Assembly: GCA_023459275.1 (NCBI GenBank)
Contig: JAEWVC010000063.1
Location: 1 to 23,923, forward strand
Length of the DNA stretch: 23,923 nt
Source of the DNA: Bacillota bacterium
GTDB lineage: Bacteria; Bacillota; Clostridia; Christensenellales; Aristaeellaceae
Reading direction: 5' to 3'
Each line of letters starts with the position of its first letter. Positions within the stretch are counted from its first letter, which is position 1. A program made the position numbers and the translations under genes. Positions 1 through 7,503 of the stretch are shown in pieces. Below the pieces are notes generated by a model. The model saw only the letters and a program-made list of their open reading frames with translations. It searched no databases and was not told the DNA's origin.

Positions 1-36
1 ATTATATTTCATATAAAAGTTTTTGAAGGGTGGGTA

Positions 37-72
37 CGGGAGGGGAAATTTTTTCAAAAATTTCCCCTCCCG
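37..72. terminator. Long perfect hairpin, probable terminator of an upstream gene
   Basis: A 17-bp perfect inverted repeat (37-53 with 56-72) has a GC-rich outer part (CGGGAGGGG / CCCCTCCCG) and an A/T inner part, so the tip is effectively a small loop. The 3' flank is GCTATTCTTATC, not a clean U-tract, so termination is inferred from strength and position. The hairpin at 7343-7374 has a very similar outer stem and the same GCTATT flank. Confidence 0.6.
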
Positions 73-101
73 CTATTCTTATCCTCCGCTGCCCTTCCGG
101 C

Positions 102-130
102 TTGTTTTTTGTCGCTTTTTTTGGTATGCT
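102..130 (+). promoter_or_regulatory. Predicted sigma-A promoter for the acetyltransferase gene
   Basis: TTGTTT (102-107) and TATGCT (125-130) are separated by 17 nt, and TGG before the -10 gives an extended -10 element. It lies about 42 nt upstream of the start at 172, just after the hairpin at 37-72. Prediction from sequence only. Confidence 0.55.
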
Positions 131-171
131 GGCGCTATGCAAAAACGCCTGGGGAGCCGGAGGGAGAAAGC

Positions 172-729
172 ATGCTGACCATCCTGCCTATGAATGAGGC
201 GACGGCACCCTTATATAACCAGATCGACAACCGGTATCTGGTGGGGGAACTGGTAAGCGTCCGGGTCACGCGCTCGGGCTTTGCGCTGGAATATGTGCCT
301 ATGAACAAGGCGGAATGGCGGACGTATCCTCCGGACAGCCTGTTTACGGCGGGGGAACTGCTCAAGCGGAAGGATGCGGCCTGTTTTTTTGCTTTTCTGG
401 ACGGGCAACCTGTAGGACAGGCGGTGGCGGCCCGGCATTGGAACAACCTGGCCATGCTCTGGGATATCCGTGTGGATGCCCATGCGAGGCGCAAGGGCAC
501 CGGCCGGGCGCTGCTGGAGGCATGTGTAAGCTGGGCGCATCACCAAAACCTGAAGGGGCTGATGGCGGAGACCCAGGATGCCAACCCCGTAGCCTGCCAG
601 TTTTATCAAAACTGCGGGTTTGTGCTGGGCGGTGTGGACAGGATGCTGTATTCGGCCACGCCTGAGCAAATGCAAAAGCCGCCGGCCATGCGGGACTGCG
701 CGCTGTTTTTTTACTTGCTGTTCGACTGA
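172..729 (+). CDS. GNAT-family N-acetyltransferase, streptothricin-acetyltransferase-like subgroup
   Basis: A 185-residue predicted cytoplasmic enzyme that would transfer an acetyl group from acetyl-CoA to an amine; the substrate is unknown. The acetyl-CoA loop is visible as RRKGTGRAL (about residues 105-113), preceded by LWDIRVDAHA. The C-terminal part ETQDANPVACQFYQNCGF is typical of the SatA/streptothricin acetyltransferase-like group. That resemblance does not show antibiotic resistance, because many members are housekeeping enzymes. The start at 172 is chosen because GGAGGG lies about 8 nt upstream; an in-frame start at 109 would overlap the predicted promoter. The pseudouridine synthase follows after 20 nt, so the two are probably co-transcribed. 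Confidence 0.85.
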   Translation: MLTILPMNEATAPLYNQIDNRYLVGELVSVRVTRSGFALEYVPMNKAEWRTYPPDSLFTAGELLKRKDAACFFAFLDGQPVGQAVAARHWNNLAMLWDIRVDAHARRKGTGRALLEACVSWAHHQNLKGLMAETQDANPVACQFYQNCGFVLGGVDRMLYSATPEQMQKPPAMRDCALFFYLLFD

Positions 730-749
730 AAATAGAGGAATGGAATATT

Positions 750-1454
750 ATGCGTCTGCAAAAATATCTGGCCCAATGCGGCGTTGCTTCCCGCCGGGCG
801 GCGGAGGGGATGATTACCGAAGGCCGCGTTGCGGTCAACGGCGTTGTTGTTACGCAGATGGGCATGCTGGTAGCGCCGGGGGATGAGGTGGCCGTGGACG
901 GCGCCGCCGTCACCCCGGAGGAGGAAAAGCATTACCTTTTGTATCACAAGCCCATGGGGGAAGTGACTACCGCCTCCGATCCCGAAGGCCGGGCCACGGT
1001 GCTGGACAAGTTTCGGGAGTATCCCGTGCGTCTGTATCCGGTGGGCAGGCTGGATTACGACAGCGAGGGGCTGCTGCTGCTGACCAACGACGGGGAACTG
1101 ACGCAGAGGCTGCTGCACCCCAGCCGGGAGGTTCAAAAGGTGTATCTGGCGAAGGTGTCCAACCGCCTGGCGCCGGAGACCGCCAGACGCCTTGCGGAGG
1201 GTGTGCTTCTGAATGGCCGGAAGACCGCACCGGCCAAGGTTCGTATATTGAAGGAGGACACGTTTTCCACTAATGTATTGGTATCCATTCATGAGGGGCG
1301 CAACCGGCAGGTCCGCCGCATGTTCGAGGCGGTGGGCCATCAGGTGGTGCTTCTGCGCAGGGTGCAGTTCGGCCCCGTGAAGCTGGGAGACGTGCAAAGG
1401 GGCCAATGGCGCCACCTGACGCCGGAGGAAGTGCGCCAACTGAAAGGGCTGTAA
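750..1454 (+). CDS. rluB: RsuA/RluB-family rRNA pseudouridine synthase
   Basis: A 234-residue enzyme that isomerises a uridine in rRNA to pseudouridine. An N-terminal S4 RNA-binding domain (residues 1 to about 60, starting MRLQKYLAQCGVASRRAAE) is followed by the synthase domain with the family motif GRLDYDSEGLLLLTNDGEL. The catalytic aspartate should be D102. HEGRNRQVRRMFEAVGH further on is also typical. Length fits the family. RluB of 23S rRNA is the most likely subgroup for a Gram-positive, but RsuA (16S) and RluB are hard to separate without an alignment, so the symbol is tentative. GAGG lies upstream of the ATG at 750. It sits between the acetyltransferase and the methyltransferase in a compact + strand cluster. 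Confidence 0.92.
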   Translation: MRLQKYLAQCGVASRRAAEGMITEGRVAVNGVVVTQMGMLVAPGDEVAVDGAAVTPEEEKHYLLYHKPMGEVTTASDPEGRATVLDKFREYPVRLYPVGRLDYDSEGLLLLTNDGELTQRLLHPSREVQKVYLAKVSNRLAPETARRLAEGVLLNGRKTAPAKVRILKEDTFSTNVLVSIHEGRNRQVRRMFEAVGHQVVLLRRVQFGPVKLGDVQRGQWRHLTPEEVRQLKGL

Positions 1455-1484
1455 GGGAACGGCGCACCGGAAGGGATCGACAGA

Positions 1485-2051
1485 ATGGCGTATGTGCTGA
1501 AAAGCGCCAGGCAGCTTGCCGCCGACTGCCATAGGAGCGTTCTTTCCCAGGGCGGCAGGGTGATAGACGCCACCATGGGCAACGGGCATGACACGTGCGA
1601 ACTGGCCAGGCTGGCGGGAGAATACGGAAGGGTGATCGCTTTTGACGTGCAGCCTGAGGCTCTTGCAAGCACCGCGGCCCGGCTTCGCGGCGAGGGGCTT
1701 CTTGACCGGTGTGAGCTCTATTTGAAAGGTCACGAGCATGTACTGGACATTGTAAAGGAGCCTGTGCACCTGGCGGTGTTCAATCTGGGCTGGCTGCCCG
1801 GCGGGGATAAAACCGTCACCACCCTGTGGGAGACGACCAAAGCCGGCATCGGGGGCTGTATGGAGCTGCTGCTGCCCGGCGGGGTTGTTACCGTCTGCGC
1901 CTACCCCGGCCATGAGGAGGGCGGAAGGGAACTTCAGGAATTGATTTCCTGGCTGGCTTCCTACCCGCCGCAGCGGTTCAATGTTCTCCATCAGCGGTTT
2001 CTCAACGCCGGACCCGGCGCGCCGGAATGCTTTATTCTTCAAAAACAGTAA
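1485..2051 (+). CDS. mnmM: MnmM (YtqB)-type tRNA wobble-uridine methyltransferase
   Basis: A 188-residue class I S-adenosylmethionine-dependent methyltransferase. The SAM-binding region is VIDATMGNGHDT (about residues 26-37), with the acidic ribose-binding strand VIAFDVQ after it. The signature FNLGWLPGGDK (about residues 99-109) and the C-terminal FNVLHQRFLN are characteristic of YtqB-like proteins. Bacillus YtqB was shown to be MnmM, which methylates 5-aminomethyl-2-thiouridine at the tRNA wobble position; I assign the role by family resemblance. It follows the rRNA pseudouridine synthase by 30 nt, so two RNA-modification genes sit together, and a small terminator-like hairpin follows at once. 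Older annotations would call it 'rRNA methyltransferase'. Confidence 0.88.
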   Translation: MAYVLKSARQLAADCHRSVLSQGGRVIDATMGNGHDTCELARLAGEYGRVIAFDVQPEALASTAARLRGEGLLDRCELYLKGHEHVLDIVKEPVHLAVFNLGWLPGGDKTVTTLWETTKAGIGGCMELLLPGGVVTVCAYPGHEEGGRELQELISWLASYPPQRFNVLHQRFLNAGPGAPECFILQKQ

Positions 2052-2060
2052 CGCCGTATA

Positions 2061-2082
2061 GCCGCCTTTCCGGGCGGCTTTT
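2061..2082 (+). terminator. Rho-independent terminator after the methyltransferase gene
   Basis: GCCGCC (2061-2066) pairs with GGCGGC (2073-2078) around a 6-nt loop and is followed by TTTT. It starts 9 nt after the stop codon. The stem is short but GC-only. Confidence 0.65.
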
Positions 2083-2240
2083 GCGTGTTCAAATTTGTTA
2101 AAAGAAAAACAGGCAAAGTACAGAGACCGGCAGGAAATAGGGGGAGATTGTAGAATTAAAGAAATTGGGGAAGGATTTGAACCTTTTCTGTTTCACCCCG
2201 GGAAACGGGGTTTAAGGAAAAACCATGGGAGGAAGACGCA
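2083..2240 (+). promoter_or_regulatory. Leader region of the decarboxylase operon, with a short hairpin
   Basis: No gene is seen here. A weak promoter candidate is TTGTTA (2095-2100), 18 nt, TACAGA (2119-2124). A hairpin ACCCCG (2195-2200), loop GGAAA, CGGGGT (2206-2211) lies 29 nt before the first ATG. The ribosome binding site is GGGAGGAA at 2227-2234. I cannot assign the leader to a known riboswitch class. Confidence 0.4.
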
Positions 2241-3725
2241 ATGAGCAGTACCCAGGGTGTTCAGCAGGTGCTGGAAAAGAAGCAGGACATCATCAAGGGG
2301 GACGCGGAGCGTGTGGAAAAGCAGCGGGCAGCCGGGAAGCTGACGGCCCGTGAGCGCATCGCAAAGCTTGTGGACCAGGGCAGCTTTGTGGAGATGGACA
2401 CACTCGCTTCCCGGGGCGGGGAGGGCGCCGGTGTGGTGACGGGTTATGGCACCGTGCGGGAACGCCCTGTTTATCTGTTTGCCCAGGATTTCACCGTACA
2501 TGGCGGCGCCATGGGCGAAGCCCAGGCGGCAAAGATCGTAAAGGTATTGGACCTGGCGCTGAAGACGGGCGCGCCGGTGGTTGCCCTTTGCGACAGCGCG
2601 GGCGCGCTTCTGAGCGAAGGAGCCAAGGCTATGGAGGCGTATGCGAAGGTGTATGCCAAACTGGCGCGCTTAAGCGGCGTGTGCCCGACAATCGCACTGG
2701 TGCTTGGCCCCTGTGCCGGCGGCGCGGCGATCATCGCCCGCATGGCGGACATCAGCATCATGGCCAAGGATGTGGGCGAACTGATGCTGTATGGGCCTCA
2801 GGTGGTCAGCGCATTGACCGGCAAGGAATATACGGCCAAAACACTGGGTGGGGCGGATGTGCTGGCTGCTCAGGGCGTTGTTTCCCTGGTGGCCGAAAAC
2901 GAGAGTGCCGCCTTGAAGCTGGCAGGCGATGTGCTGGATCTGCTGCCGGGCTGCAATGCCGAGGATGCGCCCATCGTGGATACCGACGACCTGAACCGCC
3001 TGATGCCCGAGGTGGACCCCGCCGATGCCGGGGCGCTGCTGGCAGCTCTCCTGGACGGCGGCAGCTATATAGAATTTCACACGGGGTACGCCAAGGCCGT
3101 TCGCGTGGCGCTGGGCCGCTTGGGTGGCCGCACGGTGGGCGTGGTTTGCGGAAACGCCTCGCATAACGAAGGCCGGCTTTGCCAGGGCGCTTGCAGAAAA
3201 GCCGCCAGGTTTGTCCGCTTCTGCGATTGTTTCAGTTTGCCGGTGGTGAGCCTGATCAATACCGCCGGGCTGAAGATGGTGGAACCGGAGGACCAGGGGC
3301 AGCTTATGACGGCTGCGGGGCAGCTTTTGTATGCCTATGCGGAAGCTACTTGCCCCAAAGTCTCTGTGGTGGTGGGCAATGCCATCGGCCCGGGCTACGT
3401 GGCTATGGGCGGGAAAGCCAACGCCGATATGGCTTATGGCTGGCCCGGCACCGTGATTTCCGCGCTGTCGCCGGAGGCGGCGGTGCAGGTGCTGTACACA
3501 AAGGAACTGAAGGAGAGCAAGGAGCCGCCTTTGGAGGCCCGGGCGAAGCTTACGGCTGAATATGCGGCCAACGTTGCCGACGGCGTGCAAGCCGCGAAGG
3601 ACGGCATTCTGGACGACGTCATCGAGCCGAATCAGACGCGCAAATTCCTGATCGCGTCTTTGGAAATGCTATCCTCGAAGCGGGATTCCAACCCGCCCAA
3701 AAAACACGGCAACCTGCCGTTGTAA
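2241..3725 (+). CDS. Acyl-CoA carboxyltransferase subunit (12S / MmdA / PccB type), divergent
   Basis: A 494-residue two-domain crotonase-fold carboxyltransferase that moves CO2 between an acyl-CoA and carboxybiotin. The family start is clear (EKQRAAGKLTARERI, then FTVHGGAMGEAQ and LGPCAGGAA), as are AARFVRFCD in the second domain and the C-terminal end KKHGNLPL. Length is close to the usual 500-520. Usually conserved loops differ: DSGGARIQEG-type is DSAGALLSEG here (from D118), the DVPGFLPG-type loop is NTAGLKMVEP (from N340), and the glycine-rich GGAYIAM-type loop is IGPGYVAMGGK (382 on). It therefore belongs to a divergent clade and the acyl-CoA substrate is open: methylmalonyl-CoA is the default guess, glutaconyl- or malonyl-CoA are alternatives. 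It is the first gene of a five-gene operon. Confidence 0.85.
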   Translation: MSSTQGVQQVLEKKQDIIKGDAERVEKQRAAGKLTARERIAKLVDQGSFVEMDTLASRGGEGAGVVTGYGTVRERPVYLFAQDFTVHGGAMGEAQAAKIVKVLDLALKTGAPVVALCDSAGALLSEGAKAMEAYAKVYAKLARLSGVCPTIALVLGPCAGGAAIIARMADISIMAKDVGELMLYGPQVVSALTGKEYTAKTLGGADVLAAQGVVSLVAENESAALKLAGDVLDLLPGCNAEDAPIVDTDDLNRLMPEVDPADAGALLAALLDGGSYIEFHTGYAKAVRVALGRLGGRTVGVVCGNASHNEGRLCQGACRKAARFVRFCDCFSLPVVSLINTAGLKMVEPEDQGQLMTAAGQLLYAYAEATCPKVSVVVGNAIGPGYVAMGGKANADMAYGWPGTVISALSPEAAVQVLYTKELKESKEPPLEARAKLTAEYAANVADGVQAAKDGILDDVIEPNQTRKFLIASLEMLSSKRDSNPPKKHGNLPL

Positions 3726-3740
3726 GGGGGGAAAGGGAAC

Positions 3741-4103
3741 ATGGATATACTGCTTTACGGGTTGTCGATCGCATTGATCGGCATGGGCATCGTCTTTGTG
3801 GGCCTGCTTTTTCTGATTTTTTGTATCTCGCTGATCAAAAAGGTTGGCGGAATTGAATTCCGGAAAAAGAAGAAGCAGGCACAGGCTCCTGCACCTGTGG
3901 AAATGGCGGAACCGGCTCCTGCGGAAGCTGTGCCGGAGGAGCCCGCGGCGGATGACGGCGCGCTTATCGCCGTGCTGTCCGCGGCCATCGCCGCCGTATG
4001 GGATGCGGAGCAGGGCTTTGTGGTGCGCAGGGTGCGCAGGATCCATACAAGCCCGGCCTGGGAGAAGGCCGGCCGCGAGGAACAGGTATACAGCCGCATA
4101 TAA
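3741..4103 (+). CDS. OadG-like gamma subunit of a Na+-translocating decarboxylase
   Basis: A 120-residue small membrane protein that in this family anchors and assembles the sodium-pump decarboxylase. One transmembrane helix (about residues 5-34) is followed by a basic stretch FRKKKKQ, an Ala/Pro/Glu-rich linker (about 43-73), and a C-terminal segment LSAAIAAVWDAEQGF...SPAWEKAGREEQVYSR. The AWxxAGRxEQ ending is typical of OadG/MmdD-like subunits and marks assignment better than the poorly conserved middle. It begins 15 nt after the carboxyltransferase stop, with GGGGGAAAGGG as ribosome binding site. Context and domain pattern agree. Confidence 0.85.
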   Translation: MDILLYGLSIALIGMGIVFVGLLFLIFCISLIKKVGGIEFRKKKKQAQAPAPVEMAEPAPAEAVPEEPAADDGALIAVLSAAIAAVWDAEQGFVVRRVRRIHTSPAWEKAGREEQVYSRI

Positions 4104-4130
4104 ACTGAATAATACGAGGAGGATATCCCA

Positions 4131-4535
4131 ATGCGTAAGTTCATGATCACCGTCAATGGCGCTTCCTATGAGGTGGAAGTCGAAGAAATCGCCGCCGGTG
4201 CGGCTGCCCCCGCCGCGGCTCCCGTTCCTGCCCCCGCGCCCAAGCCCGTTCCCGCCGCCGCGCCTGCTCCTGTGAAGGCGGCGGCTCCCGCGCCCAAGGC
4301 CGCCCCAGTGGCCGTGGCCGGCGGCTCCGCCGTGAAGGCGCCCATGCCCGGCAACATCCTGGACGTGAAGGTGAAGGCCGGCGACGCGGTAAAGAAGGGC
4401 AGCGTTTTGCTGATCCTGGAAGCCATGAAGATGGAAAACGAAATTATGGCCCCGGCCGACGGTACGGTGGCCCAGGTGGTCGTTTCCAAGGGTGCCAGCG
4501 TGAACGCGGGCGATACGCTTGTGGTACTGGCGTGA
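4131..4535 (+). CDS. Biotin carboxyl carrier protein (MmdC / 1.3S type)
   Basis: A 134-residue carrier that shuttles carboxyl groups on covalently bound biotin between the carboxyltransferase and the membrane decarboxylase. It has a short N-terminal segment MRKFMITVNGASYEVEVEE, a flexible Ala/Pro-rich linker (about 22-66), and a C-terminal biotinyl domain (67-134) with the motif EAMKMENE; the biotinylated residue is K100. This matches methylmalonyl-CoA decarboxylase gamma and transcarboxylase 1.3S in size and order. It is the only biotin domain in the operon, so both carboxyltransferases (2241-3725 and 5872-7272) would have to share it. GAGGAGG precedes the start. Biotin ligase is not in the window. 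Confidence 0.93.
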   Translation: MRKFMITVNGASYEVEVEEIAAGAAAPAAAPVPAPAPKPVPAAAPAPVKAAAPAPKAAPVAVAGGSAVKAPMPGNILDVKVKAGDAVKKGSVLLILEAMKMENEIMAPADGTVAQVVVSKGASVNAGDTLVVLA

Positions 4536-4565
4536 TGGAATGACAGGAAAGCGAGCTGATGACCC

Positions 4566-5825
4566 ATGGAATCTTTGAACATCCTGGAAGCCTTGAAGGA
4601 TCTGGCGACAACCTCGGGTATCTCGCAGCTGTTGCAGGATCCCAAGCCGCTGATCATGATCCTTATTTCCTGTATTTTGATGTATCTGGCCATTGTGAAA
4701 AAGTTTGAGCCGCTCCTGCTCTTGCCCATCTCCTTTGGCATGCTGCTGGCCAACCTGCCCCTGGCAGACCTGATGGGGCAGCCGACCTACCAGTATTTTG
4801 CCGAGGCCGTGCATAACGGCAAGACGGGCATTGAGGTCACCATGCCGGACGGCACCGTGATGTACCAATACCTGAAATCCTCCGGCGGCCTTTTGTACTA
4901 TCTGTACCAGGGCGTGAAGCTGGGTATTTATCCCCCGCTGATCTTCCTGGGTGTTGGCGCCATGACGGACTTCGGGCCCCTGATCGCCAATCCCAAATCC
5001 CTGCTGCTGGGTGCGGCGGCGCAGCTTGGCATCTTCTTTACCTTTATCGGCGCGCTTTTGATCGGGAAATTGCTGCCTCCTGGCTTTTCTCCCGCGGAGG
5101 CCGCTTCCATCGGGATCATCGGTGGCGCGGACGGCCCCACCGCCATCTACTTGACGGGCAAACTGGCACCTCATTTGCTGGGACCCATCGCTGTGGCTGC
5201 CTACAGCTACATGGCACTGGTGCCGGTGATCCAGCCGCCCATCATGAAGGCTTTGACCACCAAGAAGGAACGCATGGTGGTTATGGAGCAGCTCCGCCCC
5301 GTGAGCAAGCGGGAAAAGATCATTTTCCCCATTGCCGTGGCCATCATCGTTTCCCTGCTGCTGCCCGCGGCCGCGCCGCTCATCGGCATGCTGATGCTGG
5401 GAAACCTCTTTAGGGAAACCTTTGTGGTGGACCGCCTGAACAAGACCGCACAAAACGAACTGATGAACATCGTCACCATTTTCCTGGGCGTTACCGTTGG
5501 CGCCACCGCCAATGCGGAGACATTCTTGAACACGCAAACCCTTGGCATCATTGTGCTGGGCGTTATTGCTTTCATGGTTGGCACCGCTGGCGGCGTTCTG
5601 CTGGGCAAGCTGATGTACAAAGTCACCGGGGGCAAGGTGAACCCTTTGATTGGCTCCGCCGGCGTATCCGCCGTGCCAATGGCGGCCCGTGTCTCCCAGG
5701 TGGTGGGCCAGAAGGAAAACCCCAGCAATTTCCTCCTGATGCATGCCATGGGCCCAAATGTGGCTGGCGTCATCGGCTCGGCCATCGCGGCGGGTGTGCT
5801 TCTGAGCATATTCGGCGCACACTGA
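4566..5825 (+). CDS. OadB-like beta subunit, Na+-translocating carboxybiotin decarboxylase
   Basis: A 419-residue polytopic membrane protein that in this family decarboxylates carboxybiotin and uses the energy to export Na+. The hallmark GIIGGADGPTAIY is present, with GGADGP at residues 186-191; D189 corresponds to the essential aspartate known in oxaloacetate decarboxylase OadB. Other family segments are IYPPLIFLGVGAMTDFGPL, NAETFLN, a conserved GSAGVSAVPMAARV and the C-terminal MHAMGPNVAGVIGSAIAAG. Many hydrophobic helices are visible, starting at about residues 28-45. It is equally consistent with OadB, MmdB or GcdB, so no subfamily symbol is given. It begins 30 nt after the carrier gene in the same operon. 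Confidence 0.93.
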   Translation: MESLNILEALKDLATTSGISQLLQDPKPLIMILISCILMYLAIVKKFEPLLLLPISFGMLLANLPLADLMGQPTYQYFAEAVHNGKTGIEVTMPDGTVMYQYLKSSGGLLYYLYQGVKLGIYPPLIFLGVGAMTDFGPLIANPKSLLLGAAAQLGIFFTFIGALLIGKLLPPGFSPAEAASIGIIGGADGPTAIYLTGKLAPHLLGPIAVAAYSYMALVPVIQPPIMKALTTKKERMVVMEQLRPVSKREKIIFPIAVAIIVSLLLPAAAPLIGMLMLGNLFRETFVVDRLNKTAQNELMNIVTIFLGVTVGATANAETFLNTQTLGIIVLGVIAFMVGTAGGVLLGKLMYKVTGGKVNPLIGSAGVSAVPMAARVSQVVGQKENPSNFLLMHAMGPNVAGVIGSAIAAGVLLSIFGAH

Positions 5826-5871
5826 CCCTAAAACCTTATCGGACCTACATCCAGTAAAGGAGAAACGCATT

Positions 5872-7272
5872 ATGCCGAAAGTGCAAATAACGGATACCAT
5901 CCTGCGGGACGCGCACCAATCTCAGGCCGCCACCCGCATGAAGACCAGCGAAATGCTTCCCGCCTGCGACATGCTGGACAAGGTGGGCTACTTTTCCCTG
6001 GAGTGCTGGGGCGGCGCCACCTTTGACGCCAGCCTCCGGTTCCTAAACGAAGACCCTTGGGAGCGGCTTCGCAAGCTCCGCAAGGCACTGCCCAACACCA
6101 AGCTGCAAATGCTGCTGCGCGGCCAGAACATTCTGGGTTACCGCCACTATTCCGACGATGTGGTGGATTATTTTGTCAAAAAGACGCTGGAAAACGGCAT
6201 CGACATCATCCGCACCTTTGACGCGCTGAACGATTTGCGCAATATGGAAACAGCGGTCAAGGCCACGAAAAAGTATGGCGGCATTGCCGAGGTAGCCATG
6301 AGCTACACCATCTCCCCGGTGCATACCGAGGATTACTTTGTCAAGCTGGCCGAAGATATTGAGAAGATGGGCGCGGATATCATTTGCGTCAAGGACATGG
6401 CGAACCTGCTTTTGCCCTACAGCGCCTATTCCCTTATCAAACGGCTGAAGGCCGCCACCAAGCTGCCCATCGTGATGCACACCCACAACACCACCGGCAC
6501 CGGCGATATGACGCTTTTGAAGGCCGTGGAGGCCGGCGTGGACGTGGTGGACACCGCCTTGTCTCCCTTGGGCAACGGTACCGCCCAGCCGGCCACCGAA
6601 GCGCTGGTAGCCACCCTGAAGGACACGGAATATGACACGGGTCTGGACCTGAACCTTTTGAGCGACCTGGCCACTTACTTCCGCGGCGTAGCCGACCGCC
6701 TGACCAAGGACGGCTGGCGTGATCCCGCCCGCGTTTTGAGCGTGGACGTTAATACCCTGCGCTACCAGGTGCCCGGCGGCATGCTCTCCAACCTTATCGG
6801 CCAGCTCAAGCAGGCCAACGCTATGGATAAGTACTACGATGTGCTGGCGGAGATCCCGAGGGTCCGCAAGGACTGCGGCTATCCGCCCCTGGTGACGCCT
6901 ACCAGCCAGATTGTAGGCACACAGGCCGTGATGAATATCCTGTCCGGCGAACGGTACAAGATGGTCAGCAAGGAGACGAAGGGCCTTTTCCGCGGCGAAT
7001 ATGGCCGCCTGCCCGCTCCTGTGGATGAGCAGATACGCAAAAAGGTGATCGGAGACGAACCTGTGATCACCCACCGCCCTGCCGACGACATCCCGCCCGA
7101 ACTGGATAAACTGCGCGATGAGATTCGCGAGTATTACCAGCAGGAGGAGGATGTGCTGTCCTACGCGCTGTTCCCGCCGGTGGCGATCAAGTTCTTCCAG
7201 TACCGCCAGGCGCAGCAGTTGGGTATCGACAGCACCATGCTGGACAAAAAAGACATGACCATGGCCGTGTAA
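5872..7272 (+). CDS. Oxaloacetate/pyruvate carboxyltransferase (OadA / transcarboxylase 5S type) without a biotin domain
   Basis: A 466-residue TIM-barrel carboxyltransferase that exchanges CO2 between oxaloacetate/pyruvate and carboxybiotin. Visible family features are TILRDAHQSQAATRM at the start, the metal ligands D13 and H203-T-H205 (in MHTHNTTG), the lysine expected to be carbamylated (K174, in CVKDMANLL), LRGQN, and PLGNGTAQPATEAL. It ends after the conserved carboxyltransferase domain and has no MKM biotin segment, unlike OadA of the oxaloacetate decarboxylase pump but like the 5S subunit of propionibacterial transcarboxylase. It is the last gene of the operon, 46 nt after the beta subunit, with AAAGGAGAAA before the start. 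Together with the 12S-type gene it suggests transcarboxylation between an acyl-CoA and pyruvate. Confidence 0.92.
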   Translation: MPKVQITDTILRDAHQSQAATRMKTSEMLPACDMLDKVGYFSLECWGGATFDASLRFLNEDPWERLRKLRKALPNTKLQMLLRGQNILGYRHYSDDVVDYFVKKTLENGIDIIRTFDALNDLRNMETAVKATKKYGGIAEVAMSYTISPVHTEDYFVKLAEDIEKMGADIICVKDMANLLLPYSAYSLIKRLKAATKLPIVMHTHNTTGTGDMTLLKAVEAGVDVVDTALSPLGNGTAQPATEALVATLKDTEYDTGLDLNLLSDLATYFRGVADRLTKDGWRDPARVLSVDVNTLRYQVPGGMLSNLIGQLKQANAMDKYYDVLAEIPRVRKDCGYPPLVTPTSQIVGTQAVMNILSGERYKMVSKETKGLFRGEYGRLPAPVDEQIRKKVIGDEPVITHRPADDIPPELDKLRDEIREYYQQEEDVLSYALFPPVAIKFFQYRQAQQLGIDSTMLDKKDMTMAV

Positions 7273-7342
7273 CCGGCCAAAACGATTTGCCGTGAAGGCT
7301 TCCCGGCGAAGATTCCCCATGGGAAGTTTTCGGGGTGAAGCA

Positions 7343-7374
7343 CGGGGAGGGAGTTTTAACAAATTCCCTCCCCG
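7343..7374 (+). terminator. Hairpin after the decarboxylase operon, probable terminator
   Basis: CGGGGAGGGA (7343-7352) pairs perfectly with TCCCTCCCCG (7365-7374) around a 12-nt A/T loop. The flank is GCTATTTCC, with no real U-tract. It closely resembles the hairpin at 37-72 in stem and 3' flank. It lies 70 nt after the last operon gene and before the secG promoter. Confidence 0.6.
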
Positions 7375-7414
7375 CTATTTCCATAAACAAACCCTTGATT
7401 TTTTCCATACGGGC

Positions 7415-7443
7415 TTGTATTTGTGGGGACGGCATTGTATAAT
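7415..7443 (+). promoter_or_regulatory. Predicted sigma-A promoter of secG
   Basis: TTGTAT (7415-7420) and a consensus TATAAT (7438-7443) are separated by 17 nt, about 60 nt before the secG start. secG is thus probably transcribed independently of the decarboxylase operon. Confidence 0.75.
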
Positions 7444-7503
7444 ATCAAAGATGCCAATCAATAAACGATAGGTTTTCAATGCAAAACAAGGAGGCTGCCC
7501 CTT

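Noticed and set aside
172..729. Antibiotic (streptothricin) resistance gene
   Set aside because: The resemblance is at subgroup level only; many such GNAT proteins are unrelated to resistance and no other resistance or mobile genes are next to it.
711..2042. Long minus-strand open frame (443 codons), and similar ones at 6043-7362, 19139-20260 and 20937-22163
   Set aside because: All lie opposite conserved genes with clear family motifs; composition and lack of family similarity mark them as shadows.
3669..5900. A 743-codon open frame on the minus strand, opposite most of the decarboxylase operon
   Set aside because: It is antisense to five well-supported genes, is rich in His, Gly and Gln as expected from a shadow of GC-rich coding sequence, and shows no domain or ribosome binding site.
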